A stretch of 42,137 bases of DNA, taken from positions 1 through 42,137 of the IMG/VR virus record IMGVR_UViG_3300025168_014374; one strand, given 5' to 3'. Positions 25,768 to 34,980 of the stretch are shown here, in pieces. The notes below the pieces were generated by a model. The model did not search any database, was not told the DNA's origin, and worked only from the letters and a program-made list of their open reading frames with translations. How positions within the stretch are numbered: the first letter of the stretch is position 1; the number at the start of each line of letters is the position of its first letter. The position numbers were made by a program, and so were the translations under genes. The stretch is from a virus.

Positions 25768-26711
25768 AAAATAAAATTATATTAATTATAGGAGGTACAG
25801 GTGCATTAGGTAAAACATTAACTCATCGGTATCATAATGATAATAAGATAATTATTTTATCACGTGATGAACATAAACATGTTGCAATGCAAAGAATATA
25901 TCCAGATGTGACATATTGCATTGGAGATGTAAAAGATAAAGATTCAATATTACAATCTTTAAATGAATATAAACCAGATGTCGTTATCAATACAGCTGCA
26001 TTAAAACATGTTCCTATATGTGAAGATAATCCATATGAAAGTGTTAAAACAAATATAATAGGACATAAAAATTTAATTGATAGTGTTGCAGTATGTAATC
26101 ACCAAATTGAAACATTAATGTTTATATCAACAGACAAAGCATGTGCACCTATTAATGTGTATGGACAATGTAAAGCTATATCAGAAAGATTATATATAGA
26201 TTTTGCAAATAAACAAAAAGATATAAAAGTATGTTTATGTAGGTACGGAAATGTATTAGAATCGACGGGCTCTGTAATTCCATTCTTCAAACAATTATTA
26301 GAAAATGGAGCAACAGAGTTACCTATTACTCATAAAGATATGACTAGATTCTTATTGACACTAGATGATGCGGTTGAATTAATTGATTGGAGTTATGAAT
26401 ATCCTTTCTCACATGGTAAAATTGTCATCCCTAAAATAAAGGCATTGAAGATAACAGACATTGCAAAGTCATTGGGTAGGTCATATGACCATAAAGACAT
26501 TAAATTATCTTATGTAGGTATTAGACCCGGAGAAAAACTACATGAAGCAATGATAAGTGAATCAGAATCATTCCGGACAGTGTCCGACGGACAATATTAT
26601 ATGATTACTGATAATATCATTAACAAAGAAAGTTGGCAATTTAGTTCAGATACAAGTTTAATGGAATCAAATGAAACAGATAATTTTTTGAAAAAATCGA
26701 AAGTAATATGA
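25764..26711 (+). CDS. UDP-GlcNAc 4,6-dehydratase/5-epimerase-like (CapE/FnlA/PseB family)
   Basis: 315 residues of the polysaccharide-biosynthesis SDR family. IILIIGGTGALGKTL binds the cofactor; VINTAALKHVPICEDNPYESVKTN and FISTDKACAPINVYGQCKAISE carry the catalytic TDK and Tyr-x3-Lys; GIRPGEKLHEAMISE is the family's late signature. These enzymes make a UDP-2-acetamido-2,6-dideoxy-4-hexulose. Because the next gene is an RmlD/FnlB-like reductase, the FnlA/CapE branch (5-inverting, leading to L-FucNAc, L-RhaNAc or L-QuiNAc) fits better than the pseudaminic-acid branch; no PseC-like gene is adjacent. Confidence 0.85.
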   Translation: MKNKIILIIGGTGALGKTLTHRYHNDNKIIILSRDEHKHVAMQRIYPDVTYCIGDVKDKDSILQSLNEYKPDVVINTAALKHVPICEDNPYESVKTNIIGHKNLIDSVAVCNHQIETLMFISTDKACAPINVYGQCKAISERLYIDFANKQKDIKVCLCRYGNVLESTGSVIPFFKQLLENGATELPITHKDMTRFLLTLDDAVELIDWSYEYPFSHGKIVIPKIKALKITDIAKSLGRSYDHKDIKLSYVGIRPGEKLHEAMISESESFRTVSDGQYYMITDNIINKESWQFSSDTSLMESNETDNFLKKSKVI

Positions 26712-27412
26712 GAGTATTAGTATTAGGACATAATGGTATGTTAGGTCATATGGTTGTAAAATATTTACAAAGTCAAGAAATGGATGTTGTAAAATTTGTA
26801 GGTAGATTTCCAAAAGATCAAAAAACATTATTAGAGTTTAAAGGAGATTATATTATTAACTGTATTGGAGCAATACCGCAGAGAACAGATAATTTTGATA
26901 TCAATTGGCAATTACCAATTTGGTTAGATTTAAATTCACCATGTAGAGTTATCCACCCAGGTACAGATTGTGAAATAGATGATGATGATTATGGCATTTC
27001 AAAACGTATTGCTGCAGATTATATACGTGATCATGGTAGACAAACTAAATCAATAAAAACATCTATATTAGGTCCAGAGCCATATACTAAAGCCAGTTTA
27101 ATGGAATGGTTCCTAGATCAAGAAGGAGAGGTATTTGGATATACAAAGGCAATGTGGAATGGTAATACAACATTAGAATGGGCAAAGTATTGTGAACATG
27201 TAATGCAGACCTGGGATATGATTGATACTGAATTAACAATAGCTTCACATTGTATCCCAAAATATGAGCTATTATGTACAATAAAAAAGGTATTTAATAA
27301 AGATATAAAAATAAATAAAAAGGAATTAGGTAAAGATAAATGTTTGATTGGAACAATTACTACTGATCCTATAATCGAACAATTAAAAGAATTAAAGGAG
27401 TTTTATTACTAA
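26708..27412 (+). CDS. RmlD-like nucleotide-sugar reductase
   Basis: 234 residues, short for the RmlD/FnlB family (about 280-300). It begins RVLVLGHNGMLGHMVVKYL with the cofactor loop, has IINCIGAIPQR, VIHPGTDCEI (catalytic Ser replaced by Thr-like context) and DYGISKRIAADY (Tyr-x3-Lys), and ASLMEWFLDQEG like the RmlD substrate loop. It would reduce C4 of the keto-sugar made by the preceding enzyme. A gene order of CapE/FnlA-like then RmlD-like suggests a UDP-2-acetamido-2,6-dideoxy-L-hexose; the exact isomer cannot be read from sequence. Confidence 0.8.
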   Translation: MRVLVLGHNGMLGHMVVKYLQSQEMDVVKFVGRFPKDQKTLLEFKGDYIINCIGAIPQRTDNFDINWQLPIWLDLNSPCRVIHPGTDCEIDDDDYGISKRIAADYIRDHGRQTKSIKTSILGPEPYTKASLMEWFLDQEGEVFGYTKAMWNGNTTLEWAKYCEHVMQTWDMIDTELTIASHCIPKYELLCTIKKVFNKDIKINKKELGKDKCLIGTITTDPIIEQLKELKEFYY

Positions 27413-28806
27413 TGAAGAAAAATGTAGTTTATTGGATCGGAATAAAGAATCCAGATCTAGCAGAAAAATATGGTAATTTTGAATATTTTGAATATTCAAA
27501 AGCTACTTGGAAATATTGGTGTGAACAAAATGATTGTATATTTGTAGAATTTGATCAACCAGTAGAATCAGATATGCTCCGTTTTAGAGTTAATTGGCAA
27601 AAGGCAATATTTGTATTTGATGAATTAGAAAGGAAAGGTATAGAATATGATCAAATATTTTTAGTTGATAGTTCATGTATGATTAAATGGGATGCACCTA
27701 ATGTATTTGAATTGACAGAACATAAATTTTGCGGATGGCCTGATACAGATAACATGAGATGGATATATGATAGTATTCAAGGATATAAATCATTCTTTGA
27801 CAATTTTGAATTAGATCAAGAAAAATACATTAGCTCAGGAGTAATTATATTTAATGAACAACATAAAGAATTTTTTAAATCATTTAAAAATTTGTATTAT
27901 GATCAAATAGATACATTTGTTGATTTGCAAGACAATATTGTAAAGAAAGGAACAGAACAAACACCAATGAATTATTGGTTACAAATACAAGGTGTAGATG
28001 TTAAATTAGATTTACCAAAAGGATTTAAATTAACTCATATGCATAGATCAGAATTATTTAATCATAATTGGCAAGACGGTGATGATAAAACTCCATTTTT
28101 TATTAAGTATGGATACAATTGGGTGTTTAATGGAATACCAAAAGAGCAGAGATCAAAAATAATGTTAGATACATGGAATTTGGTAAAAAATAATTACATT
28201 GAATTAGATAATGAAACTATATTAGATCAAATGGATCATAAAGATACTGCTAAATATACTACATCAAGAAAATTCAAACAAGATATTTTAGAAATGTTTC
28301 GTAATAAGGAATTTAAGAACAAGACAATTGTTGAAATAGGTGCATCACAAGGACAGTCGACTAAAATGTTAAGTTATGCATTTAAAAAGGTTATTGCAGT
28401 CGAATGGGATGATTGGAATTTAGAACAAGCTAAAAATCGTAATGCAGATAGAAGTAATGTCAAGTTTATCAAAATGGATTTATATAATGACAATTGGCAA
28501 GATTATTTGCCAACTGATGTTGATGTAGTATTTATAGATGCGGGTCATCAATATCATCAAGTTAAAATGGACATTGAAAATTCTCTTAAACATTTTAATG
28601 ATCCTATTTTTATATTTGATGATTACGGATTAAATGATCCAGGATCAGGTATTAATGAAGTGAAAAAGGCAATAGATGAAAAGTTAGATACTAAAGAATT
28701 AATACTACATAAATTTATTGGCGAAACACCAGAAGATTTAGTACATGCAGGAGGCGTTAAGTTTAATGATATGGAAGGATGTATATGTAATATGAGAAAA
28801 ATATGA
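27412..28806 (+). CDS. Fusion of a GT-A-like domain and a SAM methyltransferase
   Basis: 464 residues. Residues 1-260 are a GT-A-like domain paralogous to the whole of the next protein (shared pattern YSxxxWxYxCxxxx...NWQxxxxFDxLxxxxIxYDQxxLVD, later KGTxQTPxNY). The expected DxD is degraded to VDSS (85-88). From about 290, a class I methyltransferase domain follows: IVEIGASQGQST (306-317), VIAVEWDDWN, then DVVFIDAGHQYHQVKMDIENSL (catalytic region about 371-391) and DPIFIFDDYG. The fusion may transfer and methylate a sugar, or the glycosyltransferase half may only bind. Confidence 0.78.
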   Translation: MKKNVVYWIGIKNPDLAEKYGNFEYFEYSKATWKYWCEQNDCIFVEFDQPVESDMLRFRVNWQKAIFVFDELERKGIEYDQIFLVDSSCMIKWDAPNVFELTEHKFCGWPDTDNMRWIYDSIQGYKSFFDNFELDQEKYISSGVIIFNEQHKEFFKSFKNLYYDQIDTFVDLQDNIVKKGTEQTPMNYWLQIQGVDVKLDLPKGFKLTHMHRSELFNHNWQDGDDKTPFFIKYGYNWVFNGIPKEQRSKIMLDTWNLVKNNYIELDNETILDQMDHKDTAKYTTSRKFKQDILEMFRNKEFKNKTIVEIGASQGQSTKMLSYAFKKVIAVEWDDWNLEQAKNRNADRSNVKFIKMDLYNDNWQDYLPTDVDVVFIDAGHQYHQVKMDIENSLKHFNDPIFIFDDYGLNDPGSGINEVKKAIDEKLDTKELILHKFIGETPEDLVHAGGVKFNDMEGCICNMRKI

Positions 28807-29546
28807 AAAATATAATTTTTATGGTAGCGTTTAAAAAAGACGGCCAATTGAAAAAGGAATATCAATATTCTATTGATTCATGGAGATATTTTTGTAAAAA
28901 GTATAACGCTGAATTATTATTAATGGAAGATCCAGTAGTTGATATTTCACAAATGAATATTATATGGCAACGATATTTCTTATTTGATATATTGGACGCA
29001 AATGAAATAAATTATGATCAAGTATTAATGGTTGATGCAGATACTATAGTACATCCGGATTGTCCAAATTTCTTTAATGAAACAGATCACAATTATTGTA
29101 TGGTTCATGATGCTGGTAGTTATGATTGGATATTAAGAGGCATGGAGCATTATAAGAAACATGTATTTAAAAATGAATGGTTTGATTTTTGGACATATGG
29201 TAATGCAGGATTTCAGATTGTTAATAAAAAACATAAAGACTTTTTCAAATCAATGACAGATTTTTATTTTAATAATCAGGATACAATACAATTCATACAA
29301 AAAAGTTATGGAACAGGTACAGATCAAACTCCATTAAATTATATGTTAAGAAAACATAAAGTTGATTTAAAATTATTACCATGGAAATATAATATGGGTG
29401 GCATGGCAAAGAGAGAAATTATTGGTGATGATATGTTGCATACAAAAATGGGATATGTAATGCACTTCAATGGATTGCCTGGGAAAAAAGAAGAGGTGGT
29501 TCCATATTGGATAGAAAAAACTTATAAGTATTTATATGAAAACTAA
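28803..29546 (+). CDS. GT-A glycosyltransferase, paralog of the preceding fusion
   Basis: 247 residues with MVDADTIVHPD: intact DxD at 78-80. The rest parallels the N-terminal half of the preceding protein, including YGTGTDQTPLNYMLRKH and a tail MGYVMHFNGLPGKKEE with the His-Asn pair often seen in GT8-like enzymes. The pair probably arose by duplication, one copy then fused to a methyltransferase. An ATGA junction precedes it and an 11-base overlap follows it. The substrate is unknown. Confidence 0.78.
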   Translation: MKNIIFMVAFKKDGQLKKEYQYSIDSWRYFCKKYNAELLLMEDPVVDISQMNIIWQRYFLFDILDANEINYDQVLMVDADTIVHPDCPNFFNETDHNYCMVHDAGSYDWILRGMEHYKKHVFKNEWFDFWTYGNAGFQIVNKKHKDFFKSMTDFYFNNQDTIQFIQKSYGTGTDQTPLNYMLRKHKVDLKLLPWKYNMGGMAKREIIGDDMLHTKMGYVMHFNGLPGKKEEVVPYWIEKTYKYLYEN

Positions 29547-30489
29547 ATTTGCAATAGGGTGTCTAGTTCAATGGTATGAATGTGATATCATTGAAGAATA
29601 TGTAGACTCTTTAAAGGATGCTATAGAACAATATGACGGCCAAGTTATAGTTGATTTTACTGTTGTAATGAATCAAGGCCTAGAAAAATGTATATCAGAC
29701 AGACAATTGCTTAGTTGTAAAGTTAAAATTGGATCAATATGTAATTTTGGAAACGTTCGTTATACGGATGATCTTCATACAATTGCAGACTATAGAAGGA
29801 TATTCAATACCGACTACTGTGACCAAGTAGATGTTCTCTTATGGGGTGAAAGCGATGCCTTATTACCCAAGCAGACCTTTGGTATATTAGATAATTTACA
29901 TCAAATGTCATTACAAAATAATAATCCAAAGTATCTAGCATTTTTTGGTACATGTAAGATGTGGGATGATAGCTGGAAACAATTAGAACATCCAGATTTT
30001 ACTGATAAACCATTTTATTCAGAGCCAGAAGATTTCAAACCAGACCATTGGTGGAGTTTACGATATTCAATGACTATAGATGAAATGAATAAAATAAATG
30101 ATAAAACAGATGATTTAGATGTTAGTATATTACCTCAACATAAATTTAATGGTTGTGGATTAGTAATATCATCAGAAGTAATTAAATCAGGTGTTAATAT
30201 TCCTAAATCTGTTTTCTTTGTCCACGAAGATACAGCCTTTATGTTTATGACAAATAAAGTATTAGGAAACATACCACAATATGTTATCAAGAATATATTA
30301 TTAGTACATAATAGAAATCATCCTAATAAAAGAATGTATATTAAAGATGAACGTACAGATGGGACCATGAACGAAAAGAGAAGAAGTAATGATTGGTATG
30401 TAAAGGCAAATAAAATGTGTGAAGAAAATTATGTGAATTTATTTAATCCAAATTATAAATCATGGACATGGGAAGACGTATGGAAGTAA
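29536..30489 (+). CDS. Glycosyltransferase-like protein (GT-A/GT2 type)
   Basis: 317 residues. It begins KFAIGCLVQWYECDIIEEYVDSL, like GT2 N-termini, and has VDVLLWGESDALLP, where ESD (105-107) stands in the DxD position. GCGLVISSEVI and VFFVHEDTAFM with a later NRNHPNKRMYIKDERTDGT follow. The fold prediction rests on order of motifs and on context. It lies between two other sugar-active genes with short overlaps at both ends. The donor and acceptor are unknown. Confidence 0.62.
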   Translation: MKTKFAIGCLVQWYECDIIEEYVDSLKDAIEQYDGQVIVDFTVVMNQGLEKCISDRQLLSCKVKIGSICNFGNVRYTDDLHTIADYRRIFNTDYCDQVDVLLWGESDALLPKQTFGILDNLHQMSLQNNNPKYLAFFGTCKMWDDSWKQLEHPDFTDKPFYSEPEDFKPDHWWSLRYSMTIDEMNKINDKTDDLDVSILPQHKFNGCGLVISSEVIKSGVNIPKSVFFVHEDTAFMFMTNKVLGNIPQYVIKNILLVHNRNHPNKRMYIKDERTDGTMNEKRRSNDWYVKANKMCEENYVNLFNPNYKSWTWEDVWK

Positions 30490-31139
30490 CAATAGCAATA
30501 GATGATATACACCCGGGTAAAGGATGGGGAATAGAAGGCGATGAGTGTATGTATTATTTAGAAGAACTTAATAAAGAGTTCGGGGCTAAGTTTACATTAT
30601 TCATTCCATCTAATTATCATAACAAATTTCCTTTATCAAATCATAAGGATTGGATTGATTGGCTGAAATCAAAAGATTATTTTGAACTGGCCGCGCATGG
30701 CCATTTTCATATGTGTGAAAGAAATGATATAGGAGAATGTGAATTTTTTGAATTGGATACTGAAGATAAAGTTCAATCAAGAATAAATTTAATGATGACC
30801 GAATGGGGTAAAGTAGGACATAATCCAGTAGGTTGGAGAAATCCAGGTTGGTTAGCACATCCGGAGGCAGTTAAATGTTTAGGAACTTATTTTAAATATG
30901 CAGCAGTTCATTATGAACATAATCATAATTTACAATGGGATTGTAAAATGATATATGGAGCAGATGGTATTCATGAAACAGATATATCATTACATGATGG
31001 TAATATAATGTTTCAATCACATATAGCCGGAAACCATAATGATAATGTCTGGAATGAATCTAATTATCAACAACTAAGGTTATCATTAAATCATTTGAAG
31101 CCTATGGGAGTTGAATTTAAAACACTGAATGAATTATGA
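30480..31139 (+). CDS. Polysaccharide deacetylase-like protein
   Basis: 219 residues from ATG 30480, which overlaps the previous stop by 10 bases; a start at 30462 would add six residues. The pattern is that of NodB/DUF2334-type carbohydrate esterases: TIAIDDIHPGKGW with the metal-binding acidic pair near the start, FELAAHGHFHM supplying the two metal histidines, and GWRNPGW at the R-x-P position. MFQSHIAGNHNDN near the end contains a further His as expected for the catalytic acid. It could remove N- or O-acetyl groups from a glycan or nucleotide sugar. Confidence 0.75.
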   Translation: MEVTIAIDDIHPGKGWGIEGDECMYYLEELNKEFGAKFTLFIPSNYHNKFPLSNHKDWIDWLKSKDYFELAAHGHFHMCERNDIGECEFFELDTEDKVQSRINLMMTEWGKVGHNPVGWRNPGWLAHPEAVKCLGTYFKYAAVHYEHNHNLQWDCKMIYGADGIHETDISLHDGNIMFQSHIAGNHNDNVWNESNYQQLRLSLNHLKPMGVEFKTLNEL

Positions 31140-32059
31140 GAATAGCATTTTTTACAGAAGGTAACTGGACAGGAAAAGTTTCTAGAGATAATACAAATAT
31201 GAGAACTGAAATGGCCTGGATGTGTGCATTAAATGCTGATCATTATAATATACACGGAGGACCTATACAAGGAGTGTATGATATAGCTATCTGTATAATA
31301 CCTAAAAAGAATCCGCAATTTGATATTCATAGAATAAGAACTCATTGTCTCCAAATAGCATCGATGCAAGAAGGACCTCATTGGTATTTTCAAGACTATC
31401 CATTAGATCAGCAGATATGGTATTATAATACATTACACGAAATGGATTTCCTATATGTACATAATGAAATAGATAAAAAATATTTTCAAGGATTGACTGG
31501 TAAGAAATGTAAAATATTACCTAGTTTAATGATAGAAGATACACTTAAAGATATACCAGATAATATAGGAGAAGGGGTTATGATGGGAGGAAATTTCTGT
31601 CATTGGTATGGAGGATTTGATTCATATATAGTTGCACAAGAATTTGGAACAGATGTATGTGTACCAAGTATGGGTAGAAAGATTGACGGAGAGGAGAGTA
31701 TGGAAAACTTAACTCACTTATCATATCTGAATTGGACAAATTGGATTGCAGAATTAAGTAAAAGAAAATATGGAGTTCATTTAATGAGAACTCATGCAGC
31801 AGGAACATTTGCTCTTAATTGTGCTTACCTAGGCATTCCATGTATTGGCTATGAAGGATTAGATACACAAATGAAACTACATCCGGATTGTACAGTAGAA
31901 GTTGGCAATATAACCAAAGCTAAACAAATTGCAGAAAAGCTTAGGAAAGATGAAAAATTTTATTTATATTGTAATAATAACGCAAGAAAAAACTATAAAA
32001 AATATTATCATGAAGATCAGTTTTATAATTCCTTCGAGGAACAATTTAAAATACCTTAA
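31136..32059 (+). CDS. Glycosyltransferase-like protein (GT-B type)
   Basis: 307 residues. The N-terminal half reads MRIAFFTEGNWTGKV and LQIASMQEGPHWYFQDY; the second half KYGVHLMRTHAAGTFALNCAYLGIPCIGYEGLDTQMKLHPDCTVEVGN has the donor-site shape of GT-B enzymes, with a C-terminal helix ARKNYKKYYHEDQFYNSFEE. No E-x7-E motif is clear. The 3' end overlaps the next gene by 50 bases, the longest overlap of the run. Confidence 0.62.
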   Translation: MRIAFFTEGNWTGKVSRDNTNMRTEMAWMCALNADHYNIHGGPIQGVYDIAICIIPKKNPQFDIHRIRTHCLQIASMQEGPHWYFQDYPLDQQIWYYNTLHEMDFLYVHNEIDKKYFQGLTGKKCKILPSLMIEDTLKDIPDNIGEGVMMGGNFCHWYGGFDSYIVAQEFGTDVCVPSMGRKIDGEESMENLTHLSYLNWTNWIAELSKRKYGVHLMRTHAAGTFALNCAYLGIPCIGYEGLDTQMKLHPDCTVEVGNITKAKQIAEKLRKDEKFYLYCNNNARKNYKKYYHEDQFYNSFEEQFKIP

Positions 32060-33230
32060 ATGGTGTTGTGATTCGATAAGAAAGAATCAAGACGATCATG
32101 AAGTAGAAATTTGTATTGCAGATGATGCAAGTACAGATGGTACATGGAATTGGTGTCAAGAAATGATGGAAAAGGATTCTAATTTTAAAGCAATTAGAAA
32201 TGAAGGACCAGAAAGGCAAGGATTAGTCATATTAAATGATAAGTTAATTGACGAAGTTGCTAGCTATGATATTTGTATGGTATTCCATGCAGATATGTAT
32301 TTATGTCCAGGATCAATAGATGCAATTGAAAAATATATAAAACCAAAAACAATTGTATCACTAACAAGAATTGAACCTCCATTACATCCAGAAGGGTCTG
32401 AAAAAATAGTAAAGGATTATGGCATTGAACCAGAAGAGTTTAAAGAAGAAGAATTGTTAAATTTTTTATATAGAAATGAAAAGTTGTTAGGTAGAGTAAC
32501 TGAGGGTATATTTGCTCCATGGGCATTTTATAAAAAAGACTTTCAAGAGATAGGAGGACATGATGTTTTATTTGCTCCACAATCAAAAGAAGATTCAGAT
32601 ATATTTAATAGATTTCAATTGAATGGAGTACATTTTATTCAAACATGGAGAGGAAGTGTATATCATATGACAAGTAGAGGAAGTAGATTTAATCCTTATT
32701 CAGGAGGTGCACCAGGAAAGAATTCAGATGAATGGATTGGTACTACTACTAAAAATATGAGAAACTTTATTAGAAAATGGGGACATGCTGTAAAACATGA
32801 TGATTATATGAAACCTATCATTCCACCAAAGTATGATGTAGGATTTAAGATACATAACTGTAATTTAGATCTTTTAAAAGTTCTAGAACCATGGTGTACT
32901 ACGTTGTATTGTGATGAACAGTTCACTATAGGTAGAGTTGCAGATTATGTTGAAATGGAAGATACTACATATGATTTATATGATAAGATTCTAAAATATG
33001 ATGATGATGTAGAAAATGGAATATTAGTTGAGATAGATGGAACTAAATTTACTCAACAAGATTATAATTATATACAAAATTTTGCAGAAATAATTGCAAA
33101 CGATAAAGATTTACCTGATCAACTAATTCATTTCTCAGATGATCCAGAATTTGAATTAGGTAATTTAAAGGTAACAATAAATAGTTTAAAAACATACGAA
33201 AAAGAGTTAATAATATGCAAAAAGCAATAG
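32010..33230 (+). CDS. GT2-family glycosyltransferase
   Basis: 406 residues from ATG 32010, chosen because it begins the standard GT2 start MKISFIIPSRNNLKYLKWCCDSI; an upstream start lies inside the previous gene. It has EICIADDASTDGTWNWC (nucleotide-binding aspartates at 37-45) and ICMVFHADMYLCPGS, where HAD (93-95) takes the DxD place. FAPWAFYKKDFQEIGGHD and SKEDSDIFNRFQLNGV match the later GT2 acidic motif (ED) that supplies the base. A C-terminal domain of about 150 residues with no recognised function follows. Confidence 0.87.
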   Translation: MKISFIIPSRNNLKYLKWCCDSIRKNQDDHEVEICIADDASTDGTWNWCQEMMEKDSNFKAIRNEGPERQGLVILNDKLIDEVASYDICMVFHADMYLCPGSIDAIEKYIKPKTIVSLTRIEPPLHPEGSEKIVKDYGIEPEEFKEEELLNFLYRNEKLLGRVTEGIFAPWAFYKKDFQEIGGHDVLFAPQSKEDSDIFNRFQLNGVHFIQTWRGSVYHMTSRGSRFNPYSGGAPGKNSDEWIGTTTKNMRNFIRKWGHAVKHDDYMKPIIPPKYDVGFKIHNCNLDLLKVLEPWCTTLYCDEQFTIGRVADYVEMEDTTYDLYDKILKYDDDVENGILVEIDGTKFTQQDYNYIQNFAEIIANDKDLPDQLIHFSDDPEFELGNLKVTINSLKTYEKELIICKKQ

Positions 33231-34129
33231 TAACAGGAGGAGCCGGATTTATAGGTTCTCATATAGTTGACAGATTAATTAATGATGGTTACAAGGTAAT
33301 TGTAATCGATGATGAGTCTGCAGAATCAAATGATGTATTTTATCATAATGAACAAGCCGAATATCATAGGATATCAATTGAAGAATATGATAAGATTGAA
33401 CCTCTATTTAAAAACATAGATTATGTATTTCATTTAGCGGCCGTAGCACGTATACAATTGACAATGAATAAACCAGAGAAAGCTGTCTCGGTAAATTATA
33501 CAGGAACTCATAACGTCTTGCGTGCATCTAAAAAGCATAATATTAAAAGAGTAATGTATTCATCTACTAGTTCGGCATATGGATTAAAAAATGAAATACC
33601 CTTAAAGGAAACAATGCCAAAAGATTGTTTGAATCCATATTCTGTTACTAAAACAGGAGGAGAAGATTTATGTAAAATGTATAGTGATGTATATGGATTA
33701 GAAACAGTTATATTTAGATATTTTAATGTATATGGTGACAGGCAACCAACTAAAGGACAATATGCACCTGTTATAGGATTATTTGCTAGACAAATTCTAG
33801 AAGGAGGAAAAATGACAGTTGTAGGAGATGGATTGCAGACAAGAGATTATACTAATGTTTTAGATGTAGTTGATGCCAATATATTAGCTGCATATACTAG
33901 TAATAATGTTACAGGAGAAATTTTTAATATCGGATGTGGTAAAAATTATAGCGTGTTAGATATTGTTGAAATGTTAAAACCAGATTATTTTGAATACATA
34001 CCAGAAAGGCCTGGTGAAGCTAGAGATACATTATCTGATATAACAAAATCAAATGAATTATTAAACTGGAATCCAAAAATTGAATTAGTGGATTGGATGA
34101 AAAAATATAGGAATGAATTAGGATTATGA
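33215..34129 (+). CDS. UDP-hexose 4-epimerase-like SDR (GalE/WbpP family)
   Basis: 304 residues with all family motifs: AIVTGGAGFIGSHIVDRL (NAD loop), VFHLAAVARIQLTMNKP, MYSSTSSAYG (catalytic Ser-Thr/Ser), NPYSVTKTGGEDLC (Tyr-x3-Lys), FRYFNVYGDRQ and GDGLQTRDYTNVLDVVDA. It would interconvert UDP-Glc/Gal or UDP-GlcNAc/GalNAc, or act on uronic acids made by the adjacent dehydrogenase. It overlaps that dehydrogenase gene by ATGA, so a UDP-uronic-acid epimerase is a reasonable alternative. Confidence 0.88.
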   Translation: MQKAIVTGGAGFIGSHIVDRLINDGYKVIVIDDESAESNDVFYHNEQAEYHRISIEEYDKIEPLFKNIDYVFHLAAVARIQLTMNKPEKAVSVNYTGTHNVLRASKKHNIKRVMYSSTSSAYGLKNEIPLKETMPKDCLNPYSVTKTGGEDLCKMYSDVYGLETVIFRYFNVYGDRQPTKGQYAPVIGLFARQILEGGKMTVVGDGLQTRDYTNVLDVVDANILAAYTSNNVTGEIFNIGCGKNYSVLDIVEMLKPDYFEYIPERPGEARDTLSDITKSNELLNWNPKIELVDWMKKYRNELGL

Positions 34130-34980
34130 AAAAAATAGGAATAGTAGGAAATGGATTTGTAGGTAACTCAATAGCATTTGGGTTTTCACCTACACATGAA
34201 ATAAGAATTCATGATAAAGATCCTAAAAGAAATATGAATACTTTAGAAGAAGTATTAGAATGTGAATATATTTTTGTAGCTGTACCAACGCCAATGCATG
34301 CCGATGGCTCAATTAGTTTAGCTATAATAGAAAAGGCTTTACAAGAGATATCAGAAAAAAATAAAAAACGAAACAATGTTATTATCTTAAAGTCTACAAT
34401 GATACCTGGTTCAACTAATAACTTTGCAAAACAGTTTCCAAAACTAAATATAGTATTTAATCCAGAATTTTTAACTGAGAGGACAGCTAAGTTAGATTTT
34501 TTAACTCAAGCAAGGATAGTATTAGGTGGTCCAAAACGATTAACTAAAAGAGTAGCTAAATTATTTGAAGATAGATTTATGCATGTTTATTTAATAGAAA
34601 CAGATGCAATAACTGCAGAAATGATAAAATATATGAATAATGTATTTTTTGCAACTAAAGTTTCTATTATGAATGAAATGAAATTAATGTGTGATGCAGT
34701 TGGTGGTAATTGGAAACAGGCATTGAAAGGATTTGCAGCCGATCAAAGAATAGGCGATTCTCATTTGAATGTTCCTGGACCGGATGGTAAGTTAGGATTT
34801 GGTGGATCATGTTTTCCAAAAGACATTAATGCATTTATGTCCATGGCAGATGATTTAGGTGTTGATATTCCAACCATTAATGGCGCCTGGGATACAAATC
34901 TAAATGTTAGGCCGGAAAGAGATTGGGAGAAATTAGAAGGAAGAGCTATAGTAAAAAAAGAGTCAAACAATGGAATATGA
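34126..34980 (+). CDS. UDP-sugar 6-dehydrogenase-like protein, second short copy
   Basis: 284 residues: GIVGNGFVGNSI (NAD loop), VPTPMHADGSISL, KSTMIPGST, FNPEFLTERTA (113-121), K168 with NN, and GFGGSCFPKD with nucleophile C229. Like the copy at 16690 it lacks the C-terminal nucleotide-binding domain of the UDP-Glc/GDP-Man dehydrogenase family. The two copies are clearly diverged (GMCLPKD against GSCFPKD; different spacing), so they are not a recent duplication. It may feed uronic acid to the adjacent epimerase. Confidence 0.85.
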   Translation: MKKIGIVGNGFVGNSIAFGFSPTHEIRIHDKDPKRNMNTLEEVLECEYIFVAVPTPMHADGSISLAIIEKALQEISEKNKKRNNVIILKSTMIPGSTNNFAKQFPKLNIVFNPEFLTERTAKLDFLTQARIVLGGPKRLTKRVAKLFEDRFMHVYLIETDAITAEMIKYMNNVFFATKVSIMNEMKLMCDAVGGNWKQALKGFAADQRIGDSHLNVPGPDGKLGFGGSCFPKDINAFMSMADDLGVDIPTINGAWDTNLNVRPERDWEKLEGRAIVKKESNNGI

